A model generated the notes under the pieces. The model saw nothing but the letters and a program-made list of their open reading frames with translations, was not told where the DNA came from and ran no database searches. A stretch of DNA of 64,000 nucleotides from Akkermansia sp. (GTDB lineage Bacteria > Verrucomicrobiota > Verrucomicrobiia > Verrucomicrobiales > Akkermansiaceae), in contig JALFWB010000037.1 of NCBI GenBank assembly GCA_022787425.1, positions 1-64,000 of the forward strand, read 5' to 3'. Shown here piece after piece: positions 52,201-60,520 of the stretch (positions are counted from its first letter, which is position 1; each line of letters opens with the position of its first letter). A program made the translations under genes and the position numbers.

Positions 52201-52509
52201 GCTCATAACAAGGAGGAATGCACTTGGTAGTGAGACTCAGTTGGGTTTCTTCGACTGTGGAAACCAAGGGTGCCTTTACCCTACATCAAGGCCTGTTTGT
52301 TCAAGATGCCCTGAAAATCGATACCCCCATAGAGAAAAAAAGAAAAACTTTGAACAAATCCCTACCCTGCGGTGTCCTACCCTATGTAGGTTCCCCCGGC
52401 AGGTGGTGAAGGAGAGAGCGCTGCCGGCCAAGCCAAGGGGCGAACCGAGTTTCATAGGTAGTAAGTTGGAGCCGTCGTGGGAGAACATCCTGCGGCGGCT
52501 TTTCCGTGT
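52201..52509. other. Intergenic stretch without a supported gene
   Basis: Short open frames exist but have no start signals or protein-like composition. It holds a small inverted repeat CCTACCCTATGTAGG and lies between the AlbA_2 terminator and the 3' end of the lipoprotein gene. Confidence 0.5.
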
Positions 52510-53277
52510 TTATGAGCCGCAGATGTCTGCCAGCAGGTCTGCCAGGTCTGTGCAGCCGTAGCAGGGGGTGGGGAGGGCCAGCAGGGCGGCAGCGGCAGCC
52601 CCCAGGGTCTCCATGGTGGAGGCGTAAGACAGGGCCTCTAAGTAGCGAGAGATGGTCTCGGCCGTTGCCTCATCCGCCACGGGGTAGGAGGCGTACTCGG
52701 ACTCCAGTTCCAAGCCCCGCTCGATGAGCAGGGAGACCAAGGAGACAGAGGCCTCCGCGCTTTCCGCATCCGTCACGGCCTGCAGCACGGCGGTGAGCTC
52801 GCGGGCGGCGGCGTGCATGGCCAGGATGGTGTTCTTGCGGTCCGCTACGGATACGCAGGGGAGGCTCTGCACGGCCTCCTGCAGGGCGGTGCTGCCGTAG
52901 TAGGGGGGCACCGACTCCGCCAGCGCTAACAGGCGGGCGTTGATGGCCGTCCAATCCTCCTCGATGTTCTGCTGCTCCGGCAACGTGGCGAGGGATTCGA
53001 GCACACTCTGAGCGGGTTCCGGCAGCGCGAGGTAATCGGCATCCACGGCGGCGGATTGATCCGCCAGGGCCCTTATACCGGGCGCGGCGGCCTCTGCCCC
53101 GGTGGCATCCCGCACCCCCTCCAGAGCCGCTCGCAGCTGCTTGGCCACACTACCGGCCTGCTTGGCCAGGGCGGTGTACATCGCGGCCGAGGCCTCCACC
53201 GAACCAACGGCGGGACTATCTTCCCCGGCGGCACAGCCGAGGGCCAAGAGGGCGATTGCTGCAAGAAGGTGCCTCAT
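52510..53277 (-). CDS. Lipoprotein with duplicated helical repeat, paralogue of the 16211-17137 product
   Basis: A 255-residue protein with a lipoprotein signal peptide (LLAAIALLALGC, lipobox cysteine at residue 15). The mature part is helical and holds two copies of the pattern L-x-A-x-L-x2-V-x-DA, then AE-x-A, at about residues 47-75 and 160-188, the same pattern as in the 308-residue product at 16211. Four more cysteines occur late (CYGC near the end). No enzyme motif is seen. The start at 53277 gives the signal peptide and is preceded by a promoter 9 bases upstream. It may be an envelope structural or binding protein. Confidence 0.7.
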   Translation of the reverse strand: MRHLLAAIALLALGCAAGEDSPAVGSVEASAAMYTALAKQAGSVAKQLRAALEGVRDATGAEAAAPGIRALADQSAAVDADYLALPEPAQSVLESLATLPEQQNIEEDWTAINARLLALAESVPPYYGSTALQEAVQSLPCVSVADRKNTILAMHAAARELTAVLQAVTDAESAEASVSLVSLLIERGLELESEYASYPVADEATAETISRYLEALSYASTMETLGAAAAALLALPTPCYGCTDLADLLADICGS

Positions 53278-53286
53278 ACGCTGCCT

Positions 53287-53316
53287 ATTGTAGCCGCAAA
53301 AAGCCGCCTGCGTCAA
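53287..53316 (-). promoter_or_regulatory. Predicted promoter of the lipoprotein gene, overlapping a terminator
   Basis: Minus strand TTGACG (53316-53311), 18-base spacer, TACAAT (53292-53287), then 9 bases to the ATG. The -35 box lies inside the terminator hairpin of the upstream transporter gene. Confidence 0.6.
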
Positions 53317-53337
53317 TCCCAAAGTGACGCAGGCGGC
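53298..53337 (-). terminator. Rho-independent terminator of the ArsB/NhaD transporter gene
   Basis: GCCGCCTGCGTCA (53303-53315) pairs with TGACGCAGGCGGC (53325-53337), and on the minus strand is followed by five T residues (53302-53298). Confidence 0.82.
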
Positions 53338-53360
53338 GCAAAATCAGCTCCCGGGGGCTT

Positions 53361-54662
53361 TTACAGGAACGCAATCCAGAGGTAGAGCCCCGAGATGGCG
53401 ATGCTCAGCAGCATGAGCGGGAAGGCGTACTTCATGAACTGCAGGAAGGATACCTCCAGCCCATGCTTGCGCGCAATGGCCAAGGCCACCACGTTCGCAC
53501 TCGCGCCGATCACCGTACCGTTGCCGCCCAGGCAGGCGCCCATGGACAGAGCCCACCACAGCGGCTCCTTGCTGCCGTTGATCAGCATGTCCTTGATAAG
53601 CGGGATCATCGTCGCCACGAAGGGAATGTTATCCACAAAGGAGGACATGACGGCAGAGAGCAACAGGATGACCATGGTGGAGGCCGTCACATCGCCGCCC
53701 GTCAAGTCTGTGGCCTGCTGAGCCATCCACTTGATGATACCCTGCATCTCTAAGCCGCCGACCAAGACGAAGAGACCGATGAAGAAAAAGATGGTCGTCC
53801 ACTCCACCTTGGCAAAAACCTCCTCGAGACGCTCCGTGCGGTCCGGCATGGAGATGAGCAGCAGCAGCGCCGCACCCGCCAAAGCCGCCGAGCCGGACTC
53901 CAGATCCCAGCCGGGAACGCGACCGTGCAGGCAGAAGAGGATGATGGTGAAGCCCAAGGAAATGCCGCACTTGACCAGCAGGCGGCGGCAGCGGATGAGC
54001 CCCGCCGTCTTAATCTGCATCACACGCATCCGCGTTTCGGGAGAGGTGACCAGCTGCTTGCGGAAGATCAGCACAATGAGAGCTATCGTCACGATGAAGA
54101 TGAACACACAGGGCAGACCCAGCACGCGAATGAAGGCCATGAAGTCGATACCGGCCTCCTTGGCAGCCTCGCTGGAGGCGATCATGATGTTGGGCGGGTC
54201 GCCGATCATCGTGGCCGTGCCGCCGATGTTGGAGGCCAGAATCTGCGCGAACACAAAGGGATAGGGAGAGACCTTCAAATCACGCGTCACGGCGAAGGTG
54301 ACAGGCACGGTGAGAAGAACGGTCGTCACGTTGTCCAGGAAGGCGGAGCAGACCGCCACCAAGATAGAGAGCGCAATGAGCAGCAACACGGGGTTGCCGC
54401 GCGTCTTCTGCACCGCCCACACGGAGAGGTACTTAAAGAGCCCGGTCTTGCCGAGGATGTGCACCTGCACCATCATGCCCGTCAGCAGGGCAAGGGTGTT
54501 GAAGTCAATCACATGTACGGCCTCCTCCTGGGTGATGATGCCCACCAATACCATAATCATCGCCCCCACCAGGGCAATGACCGTCCTATGCACCTTTTCC
54601 GAAATGATCAACCCGTAGGTGATCAGGAAAATGACGATTGCAGCCAAAACGTAGTAATTCAT
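53361..54662 (-). CDS. ArsB/NhaD (IT superfamily) ion transporter
   Basis: A 433-residue membrane protein with about 11 hydrophobic segments in two inverted halves. The conserved hairpin sequences are SAFLDNVTTVLLTVP and ASNIGGTATMIGDPPNIMIAS in the first half, and SSFVDNIPFVATMIP and CLGGNGTVIGASANVVAL in the second. This matches ArsB/NhaD and related SLC13-like carriers. The substrate (Na+/H+ exchange, arsenite or organic anion) cannot be told; no ars genes are near. A promoter-like TTGCCA, 16-base gap and TATACT lies about 22 bases before the ATG. Single gene with a good terminator. Confidence 0.85.
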   Translation of the reverse strand: MNYYVLAAIVIFLITYGLIISEKVHRTVIALVGAMIMVLVGIITQEEAVHVIDFNTLALLTGMMVQVHILGKTGLFKYLSVWAVQKTRGNPVLLLIALSILVAVCSAFLDNVTTVLLTVPVTFAVTRDLKVSPYPFVFAQILASNIGGTATMIGDPPNIMIASSEAAKEAGIDFMAFIRVLGLPCVFIFIVTIALIVLIFRKQLVTSPETRMRVMQIKTAGLIRCRRLLVKCGISLGFTIILFCLHGRVPGWDLESGSAALAGAALLLLISMPDRTERLEEVFAKVEWTTIFFFIGLFVLVGGLEMQGIIKWMAQQATDLTGGDVTASTMVILLLSAVMSSFVDNIPFVATMIPLIKDMLINGSKEPLWWALSMGACLGGNGTVIGASANVVALAIARKHGLEVSFLQFMKYAFPLMLLSIAISGLYLWIAFL

Positions 54663-54762
54663 AATAACTTAGTAAGTGCCTTTCAGTATAGCACATCGGG
54701 GCAGAATGGCAAGCACGCAGGTCGATTTTTCCCGATTTTTTACGGAAAAAAGCCATGTGGGC

Positions 54763-54791
54763 TTGACACCGCACCCGCCAGCCCCTATGAT
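54763..54791 (+). promoter_or_regulatory. Consensus promoter of mntP
   Basis: TTGACA (54763-54768), 17-base spacer, TATGAT (54786-54791), then 9 bases to the ATG at 54801. Predicted leader about 2 bases, which leaves no room for a yybP-ykoY manganese riboswitch. Confidence 0.65.
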
Positions 54792-54800
54792 GATGCGCTC

Positions 54801-55376
54801 ATGAATTACGCGGAAGTCATCATCTTGGGCGTTGCCTTGGCCGTGGATGCCACGGTGTACTCCTTCTCCTACGGCCTGCTGCTGCGCAGGCGTCGGGCGT
54901 CTTCTGCCCTGTGGCTGGCGCTCACGGTGGGTGGCTTCCAAGCGGGCATGCCCTTGCTGGGGTACGCAGGCGGGGATGTGTTGAAGGACACCGTGGGAGC
55001 CTACTCCGGCATCATTGTCCCGGCAGTTTTCCTGGCCTTGGCGGGCAGCATTCTGTACAACACCTGGTTCCGGGGCGGGGATGAGGAAGCCTGCCCGGCG
55101 GAGCCGCTCGGCTTCCTCGGCCTGATGGGTGTCGGCATCGCCACGGCCATCGATGCTCTCGCCGTGGGCGTCTGCATGGCATTGGGAGACCTCGTTGTCA
55201 GCAACCCAAGCCTGCTCCAAGTGCTCACCGCCGCCGGTATCATCGGCATCATCACCTTTGCTGCCTCCCTGGCCGCCTTCCACAGTGCACGCCTCCTCCA
55301 CCGCCTCCCCCGCCGCGCCGCAGAAACCCTCGCCGCCCTCCTCCTCATCGCTCTCGCCGTCCGCGCCGCCCTGTGA
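54801..55376 (+). CDS. mntP: Putative manganese efflux pump MntP
   Basis: A 191-residue protein with six membrane segments in two repeats of three, each starting with an acidic helix: VALAVDATVYSFSYGLLL and GVGIATAIDALAVGVCMALG. These Asp-containing helices are the metal path in MntP/YebN. It exports Mn2+ across the inner membrane. The start at 54801 is fixed by the promoter just upstream. It is the last recognisable chromosomal gene before the long repeat-rich gap and the integrated module. Confidence 0.88.
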   Translation: MNYAEVIILGVALAVDATVYSFSYGLLLRRRRASSALWLALTVGGFQAGMPLLGYAGGDVLKDTVGAYSGIIVPAVFLALAGSILYNTWFRGGDEEACPAEPLGFLGLMGVGIATAIDALAVGVCMALGDLVVSNPSLLQVLTAAGIIGIITFAASLAAFHSARLLHRLPRRAAETLAALLLIALAVRAAL

Positions 55377-55399
55377 GCCCTTCTACGTCATCACGCAGG

Positions 55400-55745
55400 T
55401 GAACTAACAGACGACACTCAAAGGTAAAGTACATTGTTCCCCGATATGACCCGCTTGCATTCTTTGCGGATACCGGAATATATCCATCCGTCTGTCCTCT
55501 TATATGGTTTCTGTTCGTACAGTCGGGACGTCCCCTCGAACCTCCTCTCCCACGGGGTGTTACCCTCCCGCAATTGCTTCGCGCCCGCCCCACGGGCACG
55601 AAGCAATTGCAGGGCAAACCCTGATGGGTTTGGCTAATCAGCCTTACAGCTATCGGCTGCTCTGTTCTTCCAGTTTGAGTTTCCGCATCATCACGGCACC
55701 TTGTGGACTTTCACCACAGTTCGCATATCGTGTCGGCCATGAAAC
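55400..55745 (-). other. Structured remnant, possibly group II intron 5' region
   Basis: On the minus strand this stretch contains GTGGTGAAAGTCCACAAGG (near 55711-55693), then AGCTGTAAGGCTGATTAGCC (near 55656-55637), then a long hairpin with GCAATTGCTTCG arms (about 55573-55612). The order recalls domain I of bacterial group II introns, but no domain V and no reverse transcriptase are seen, so at most it is a decayed fragment. No protein is supported. Confidence 0.3.
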
Positions 55746-55750
55746 TAAAG

Positions 55751-55776
55751 GCCCCACGGCGTTTATGCCGTGGGGC
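55751..55776. other. Perfect hairpin GCCCCACGGC / GCCGTGGGGC
   Basis: Ten-base arms (55751-55760 and 55767-55776) with a 6-base loop. On the plus strand it is followed by an A/T-rich run, and on the minus strand by CTTTAG. It borders the intron-like remnant. Confidence 0.5.
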
Positions 55777-55817
55777 GCAAATGTTATTTATTATAGCCCC
55801 GGTATTACTTAAAAGCC

Positions 55818-55840
55818 TTGATACTCAATGATTTACGATG
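55818..55840 (+). repeat. Short relative of the dispersed repeat (copy C)
   Basis: TTGATACTCAATGATTTACGA resembles TTGATAATCAATGATTTACGA in copy B, with one internal difference. The left half of the 60-bp repeat is not conserved. GTACACCTAGAATGTACACC follows at once, an overlapping inverted and direct repeat. Confidence 0.5.
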
Positions 55841-56051
55841 CTATGTACACCTAGAATGTACACCTTGCTCCCCCGTTTTGGCTTTTTGTGTCATAATTCC
55901 CGCTTGCGCATGCTTTCGCACTTGCGGAGGCGCAGAATATGCCGTGCGGGGGTCTTGCGTCTCATGGTTCGTGGCCCTTGCTTGCGGTGCGGAGGTCCTG
56001 CCGGCGGTAGCTGTCTGCGGTGGAGGTGGTGCGGCTTCATGGTGGGCTTCT

Positions 56052-56087
56052 CGGTGCAGGCGGTGCAGGCGGTGCAGGTGGTGCAGG
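56052..56087 (+). repeat. Four tandem copies of CGGTGCAGG
   Basis: Units at 56052, 56061, 56070 and 56079; the last starts with T instead of C. The 9-base period would add in-frame triplets if translated, but no gene is supported. Confidence 0.8.
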
Positions 56088-56589
56088 GGAAGCTCTACAG
56101 GGCCGCAAGGGAGGCGCGGTGGATAAACTACCCGCCAGACGTCAGACAAGGCCGCCAAGGCCATACAGCTTTGCAGCAAGCGGGGCATATGGTCCATGAG
56201 GCCGGCATGATGAAGGGCAGGCGGCGAACCTTGCGCAGGGGGTGCTTCCTGCGCCGCCGATGTGCACCGGGTGCAGGCGGTCAATCTATCGGTGGCAGAT
56301 GTGCAGTGGGTCACGGTGCAATCATGCAAGCGGCGTGACATGGCACTTGCCGATTGAGTGGGGAGGCTTGCAATCATGCGCGCGGCTCGGCGGCGGGGAA
56401 AGAAGGTGGGTGGGGGTGCTCACGGATTGACCATGGCCACGGGGGAAGGGAGGCCCTGCATATGGAAGGCTCTCTCTGAAAATAGCCCTATTTGAGCCAC
56501 GAATGAGCAAAAAAAGATGACCATATGAGCGCATTTTGAGCACCTGCCGGCGGTGTAGTGCATGCGGCGGGGAAAAAGCTCACCAGATG

Positions 56590-57014
56590 CCCTACACGGC
56601 TCTTGCATGGTGCGGGCGGTAGGTGTACCAGATGACCCGAAAAAGGCCTTCTAGGTGCTTCCAGTGGGCAAAGAAGGGGCAAAAGTGCGATGTATCACGG
56701 AAAATTTGCCCCTCTCTTTTTTTTCGCCGGGGCTCGGACCGCAGGGAAGGGCCCGGGGGTCTCAAAAAGATTCCTTATACCACCCCCTACACGGCCCTTG
56801 CGGCGTGCGGGTGGTGTAGTTGGGTGCGGATGGCCGGCAAAAGCCCGTCTAGGGGTCCCCAGACGCAAGCAAAGGGGCAAGACTTCACTTCACCCTTGCT
56901 TTTTCTGCACCCGCTTACTTTTGCGGGGGCTCGGACCGCAAGGAAGGGCCCTTTTTGTCAATGTCAAGCACGAATTTCCGGCCCTCTCTCTTTCTTGCGG
57001 GGGCTCGGACCGCG
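56590..57014 (+). repeat. Alternating imperfect repeats (95-bp block twice, CTCGGACCGC block three times)
   Basis: A 95-bp block at 56590-56684 recurs at 56785-56880 (both start CCCTACACGGC and end with GGGGCAA after a TCTAGG core). Between and after them lies a second motif, GGGGCTCGGACCGC, at about 56725-56754, 56923-56951 and 56997-57014. The first two copies continue into GGAAGGGCCC. The order is block-motif-block-motif-motif. Confidence 0.65.
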
Positions 57015-57330
57015 TGGGGGCTATGTGCTCGCCGCGTTCGCTGCCCCGCTGCCCCTCTCTCATGCGGTCTGCCATATCGCCGGCAAAGTCTCTTTTTTTG
57101 GGGTAGAGTTTTTTTTCGCCGCTCTCTACGGCGCACTCTCATGTGAGTATATGTGTGTAAGGGGGAGCGTTTTTTGAAAAATGCGTTTTGCTAGATTTTC
57201 GAGAAGCTATTTCCCTTAGAAAATAAAGGGTACTTGCGGCTTTTTCTCAATGAAGTAAAGCAATTTGCCGTTTTTTGCTGTGTTAGTCACTTTAGCATTG
57301 TACATCCCCCATTCTTTACGCGTTCTTGCA

Positions 57331-57421
57331 TGTAGTAAGAACACGAGTGAATTGTAGTAGAGAATTCGCGCTTTTGTAGTCAGAATGGGCGAGTTTGTAG
57401 TATTTTCTTCGGGGGTGTAGT
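57331..57421 (+). repeat. Iteron-like array: five TGTAGT at 20-22 bp spacing
   Basis: TGTAGT starts at 57331, 57353, 57375, 57396 and 57416, spacings 22, 22, 21 and 20 bases, so all five face the same side of the helix. The array lies just beyond the 3' end of the helicase gene in an AT-rich stretch. The complementary hexamer forms the array at 60521-60619 on the other side of the primase-helicase pair. Confidence 0.75.
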
Positions 57422-57440
57422 CTGTTTTGCAGGCATTTTC

Positions 57441-57481
57441 GGGCACTTGGTGAGCTTCATCAGCCCGCCAAGTGCCCTTTT
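57441..57481. terminator. Hairpin between the iteron array and the helicase gene
   Basis: GGGCACTTGG (57441-57450) pairs with CCAAGTGCCC (57468-57477). TTTTCC follows on the plus strand; on the minus strand, where the helicase gene ends, the stem is followed by GAAAAT. It may stop transcripts of the module from either side. Confidence 0.55.
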
Positions 57482-57486
57482 CCTTC

Positions 57487-59343
57487 TCAATCTTCTGAAT
57501 CTTCTGTTCTGTCTAGCACGTATTTCCCGGGGATATGTAATGCATTCTTGATCGGCCCTTTACTGATGGCGGGGATGCGCGCCGGCCCTTCGCATATACC
57601 TATGCCGTCATCGTCACTATTCAGGATACGCCGTACATTATTCTTCGGTATGGGGCTATTCGCAAATATCTTTTGCAGCCCCGAATATGAAGCATGAACG
57701 GAAAGCCAAGGATTCCCCTCCTTGTCATGTCTCCACCGTAGCCCGCAGGTTTCAAGGGCGGACTCTGCAAGCCCCGCCAGCTCTGCATCTGTGCGCTCTT
57801 CTGCAATGCGACATAATCTTTCAACAGTGAATCCACCCTTGCCCGGTAGCTGTATGGTGTGCGTTAGCAGGAGATCCAGGGCAAGCTCTGTTTCGCTCTT
57901 CCTCTCAACTTCTTCGCTGCGGTCTTCATCTATGCGCACGGCGGCGGCGGCGTAGTCATCAATAGCCTCTTGGCTCATGGCCCCGCGGTGGGTAAGGGCG
58001 TAGGCTCCTGCCATGATGTGGGCGAGGATGTCGGCGGTTCGGTTTGCGGCTTTACATCTTGCGGCGGCAAGCGTCTTCTTCATCGCCTTTGCCAAGGTGC
58101 CGGCGTTTCGGATGACGTCACGGGCACTTTCCAGCACGCGGCGCAGGAAGCTATTGGCAAAATCGCTTCGGAATAGCTGCGGGCGTAACAGGTCCATTCT
58201 TTCGAGCATCTTTTCTTGCTTCTCTTTCTCTTTGTCGGTTCTTCCCTCGCCGCTCAATCGCAGGATGAAAAAGCGGGAAACATCGGTATCTTGCTCCAGT
58301 GAATTATTGACGGAGAAGAGCATGGAACAGAAGCGGGGTCTGAAGTTGACCACCTCACCAGCCTTACCGCACTGCTTAATGCAAGGGTCTTCTGCGGTTG
58401 CTACTGTACGTATCAACCTCAAAATATTTCCGATGTTTTTTTGACTGCAAATGTCTTGTTCTTTCTCGGCCTCATCGAAGAGCACCGGCGAGGCCTCGCG
58501 GTCTAGTTCTCGGCGTAAGCCGGCTTCTGTGCTGTTTCCCCCGTCCATCGTAATTACAAATCCCGCATCTTTCCCGCCGAACGTGGAAAAGATGTCATCC
58601 CGGAACCTGCTTTTTCCGGAGCCTCGCGGGGCGTTAATCCAGAGCTGCGGGCGGACGGTGAGAAGCCCGGAGAGCATGGCGCAGACCATCCAGCCTGCCA
58701 GCATCTCGCCGGCACGGTAGGATTTCCACGGGCGAAGGTTCAGGAAGTCAATCAGCTTTTGCCCCTCTGCATCTGTGAGCGGCTCGGCGGCGGGCAAGGT
58801 GTTTTTCTTGTCTGATGTGTAGATTTTGCCTCGCCATACGCAGGTATTCAGCTCCTTGAATTCCCCGGAGGCGGTGACCATATAGCACCGCTTGCCTGCG
58901 CTGTAGATGATTTCCTTCTTCTCGCGGTCTGCGTACCAGACGCCGCGGCCCAGAATATTCTCCTCGCGATATTCGCGTTGTGCGCTGTCTTCTGCGAGTC
59001 TGCGGGTTACTGCGCAGAATACTTCTTTTTCCGCGTCTTTCGTGCCTTTATTGAGCCATGCAGAGAAGTCTTCCAGTGGTGCTAGGCGTACAATTTCTTC
59101 ATATGATTTGCCCAGTTTGGGGAGTTGAATCAGTTTTCTGTAAGCATGAGACCAAAAGCACATCCTGTCCCCGTTCCAGCCCAGCGGGATTACGGGGCAC
59201 TTTCCCGGAGGCGTCGGCCAAATGCGTGCTTCTTCTGCCGCCTCCTCGGCTTGTCTGTTCATCTCGGCGCGCTCGGCGTCGGCTTGCTTCTTTGCGGTGA
59301 TGGCCTCCATGGGGTCCCCGTCTGTCATTGTTTCATTGTTCAT
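57487..59343 (-). CDS. P-loop ATPase, putative replicative helicase of the integrated element
   Basis: A 618-residue protein. The N-terminal 230 residues are unrecognised. Walker A is APRGSGKS (about residues 238-245) and a Walker B-like VLFDEAEK follows near 287-294, with a sensor-type FSVNNSLEQDTDVSRFF segment later. The layout resembles helicase/primase-associated ATPases of P4-like satellites and mobile islands. The start at 59343 has AAAGGAAA upstream and overlaps the primase stop (ATGA); an earlier start would lie in the primase gene. Last gene of the replication operon. Confidence 0.7.
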   Translation of the reverse strand: MNNETMTDGDPMEAITAKKQADAERAEMNRQAEEAAEEARIWPTPPGKCPVIPLGWNGDRMCFWSHAYRKLIQLPKLGKSYEEIVRLAPLEDFSAWLNKGTKDAEKEVFCAVTRRLAEDSAQREYREENILGRGVWYADREKKEIIYSAGKRCYMVTASGEFKELNTCVWRGKIYTSDKKNTLPAAEPLTDAEGQKLIDFLNLRPWKSYRAGEMLAGWMVCAMLSGLLTVRPQLWINAPRGSGKSRFRDDIFSTFGGKDAGFVITMDGGNSTEAGLRRELDREASPVLFDEAEKEQDICSQKNIGNILRLIRTVATAEDPCIKQCGKAGEVVNFRPRFCSMLFSVNNSLEQDTDVSRFFILRLSGEGRTDKEKEKQEKMLERMDLLRPQLFRSDFANSFLRRVLESARDVIRNAGTLAKAMKKTLAAARCKAANRTADILAHIMAGAYALTHRGAMSQEAIDDYAAAAVRIDEDRSEEVERKSETELALDLLLTHTIQLPGKGGFTVERLCRIAEERTDAELAGLAESALETCGLRWRHDKEGNPWLSVHASYSGLQKIFANSPIPKNNVRRILNSDDDGIGICEGPARIPAISKGPIKNALHIPGKYVLDRTEDSED

Positions 59344-60473
59344 TGATTGATTTCCTTTCTGTTGGTTAAGATGTTTTCTGCAAGTATCATCGGGCAAGCG
59401 GGGTCAAGCGCCGCCCTTGCGTCCTTTGCGCCGGGCGGCGGGGTCCAGTGATAGACCCGGCGCACGCCTGCGGAGAAGAGTTTGCGGGCGGTTTCCTGCG
59501 CCCCGTTTTGCCCTGCCTCGTCGGCGTCAGTAATCAGAGTGACATCTGATCCGACAAGCGGGGCGGCCCATTTGGGGTTGAAGGTGCCCGCGTCAGGCTT
59601 CGCGACCACGGCGGGCAGGTCTGCGGCGTCGGGGTAGTCATCGGGGGCATTGTGGGCCACGAAGTCCAGGAACTGCCAGAAGGCGGCACGCACGGCCAGC
59701 GCGTCACTTTCCCCCTCGGTGATGTAGACATCCCCAGCCCCGATGGCGGAGTCTGCCCCGAACAGGGCTTGCTTGCGGCCTCGGCAAAGAAAGCGGGGCT
59801 TGTCGCGCGCGACCTCCTCGGGGGTGCTGCGGGTCTTCACCATCAGCACGTGCACGCCGTCCTCCTCCCTGTGCGTGTAGACGTAGAGAAGGCGGCCCGC
59901 GTCATCCAGACCAAGCAGACCCTGCGCGGCGGCCTCGGCGGCGTCTGTGTGAAAGAGAAACTCCACGGCGGGCAGGTTCAGAGCCTCGGCATGCGCCCGC
60001 ATGGCTTGCGGGTGGCTGTGGGCGTAGGCTACGGCACGCAGTGCCTTCTCCTGCTCCTCCTGTGGTAGCTCCTGCGGCTTTTCGGGCTGCGGGGCGGTAA
60101 GATGTACCGGACGCGGGGCGGGGCGTTTCCTGCGGCTTCCTGTGCCCTTTTTTGCGCCTTCCTCGTGCAGGACGTAGCCCACCTTCTCGGCGACCTCGCG
60201 GGCGCATTCGGCGAAGTGGTGGCGAATATCCACCCCCAGAACGGCGGCGGCTACATCCAGCACGGAGCCGCCGGCGTTGCAGGAGCGGCAAATGGTAATG
60301 CCGGCCCCGCCAAGGTCGGCGAGCTCCAAATGCGGGCGAGTATGCGCCCCGAACGGGCAATTGAACATCAGCACGCGCCCCCGGTGCACGGGTTGCCCAA
60401 GCGCGGCCTCGCAATAGGCGCGTGTGAGGTCGTAGCCCTTCAAGGCTTCGATGTCGGTATCCGGAATCCTCAT
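59340..60473 (-). CDS. Toprim-type DNA primase of the integrated element
   Basis: A 377-residue primase-like protein. A CHC2-type zinc module is near the start (Cys39 and His44 in CPFGAHTRPH, Cys62 and Cys65 in CRSCNAGG). A basic Pro-rich linker follows. The Toprim domain has YITEGESDALA and TLITDADEAGQNGAQ, the acidic metal-binding residues. It should lay down primers for the element's own replication. An upstream ATG at 60503 is possible; 60473 fits better with MRIPDTDIEALKGYDL. The ACTACA array begins 48 bases before the start and may control this gene or act as origin. Confidence 0.8.
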   Translation of the reverse strand: MRIPDTDIEALKGYDLTRAYCEAALGQPVHRGRVLMFNCPFGAHTRPHLELADLGGAGITICRSCNAGGSVLDVAAAVLGVDIRHHFAECAREVAEKVGYVLHEEGAKKGTGSRRKRPAPRPVHLTAPQPEKPQELPQEEQEKALRAVAYAHSHPQAMRAHAEALNLPAVEFLFHTDAAEAAAQGLLGLDDAGRLLYVYTHREEDGVHVLMVKTRSTPEEVARDKPRFLCRGRKQALFGADSAIGAGDVYITEGESDALAVRAAFWQFLDFVAHNAPDDYPDAADLPAVVAKPDAGTFNPKWAAPLVGSDVTLITDADEAGQNGAQETARKLFSAGVRRVYHWTPPPGAKDARAALDPACPMILAENILTNRKEINQ

Positions 60474-60520
60474 TAGCTTCTTTTTTCGGCTCAAAGGTTG
60501 CATTTTCGGGCTTGCGGTGT

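Larger units (their letters stand above)
55843..57330. other. Long gene-free stretch rich in repeats
   Basis: Open frames here have repetitive, skewed composition (Gly/Arg/Cys or His/Pro-rich) with no start signals or recognisable motifs, so I call no gene. It holds a 9-bp tandem repeat, a duplicated 95-bp block and three copies of a CTCGGACCGC motif, listed separately. It probably forms one flank of the integrated element. Confidence 0.5.

Noticed and set aside
52241..52561. A 106-codon open frame after the AlbA_2 gene
   Set aside because: It overlaps the lipoprotein 3' end on the other strand, lacks start signals and has no protein-like pattern.
54792..54800. A manganese (yybP-ykoY) riboswitch before mntP
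   Set aside because: The promoter ends 9 bases before the start codon, leaving no room for a leader RNA.
55838..57177. Several open frames of 100-184 codons on both strands in the repeat-rich gap
   Set aside because: Translations are low-complexity and follow the DNA repeats; no ribosome site, promoter or family resemblance.
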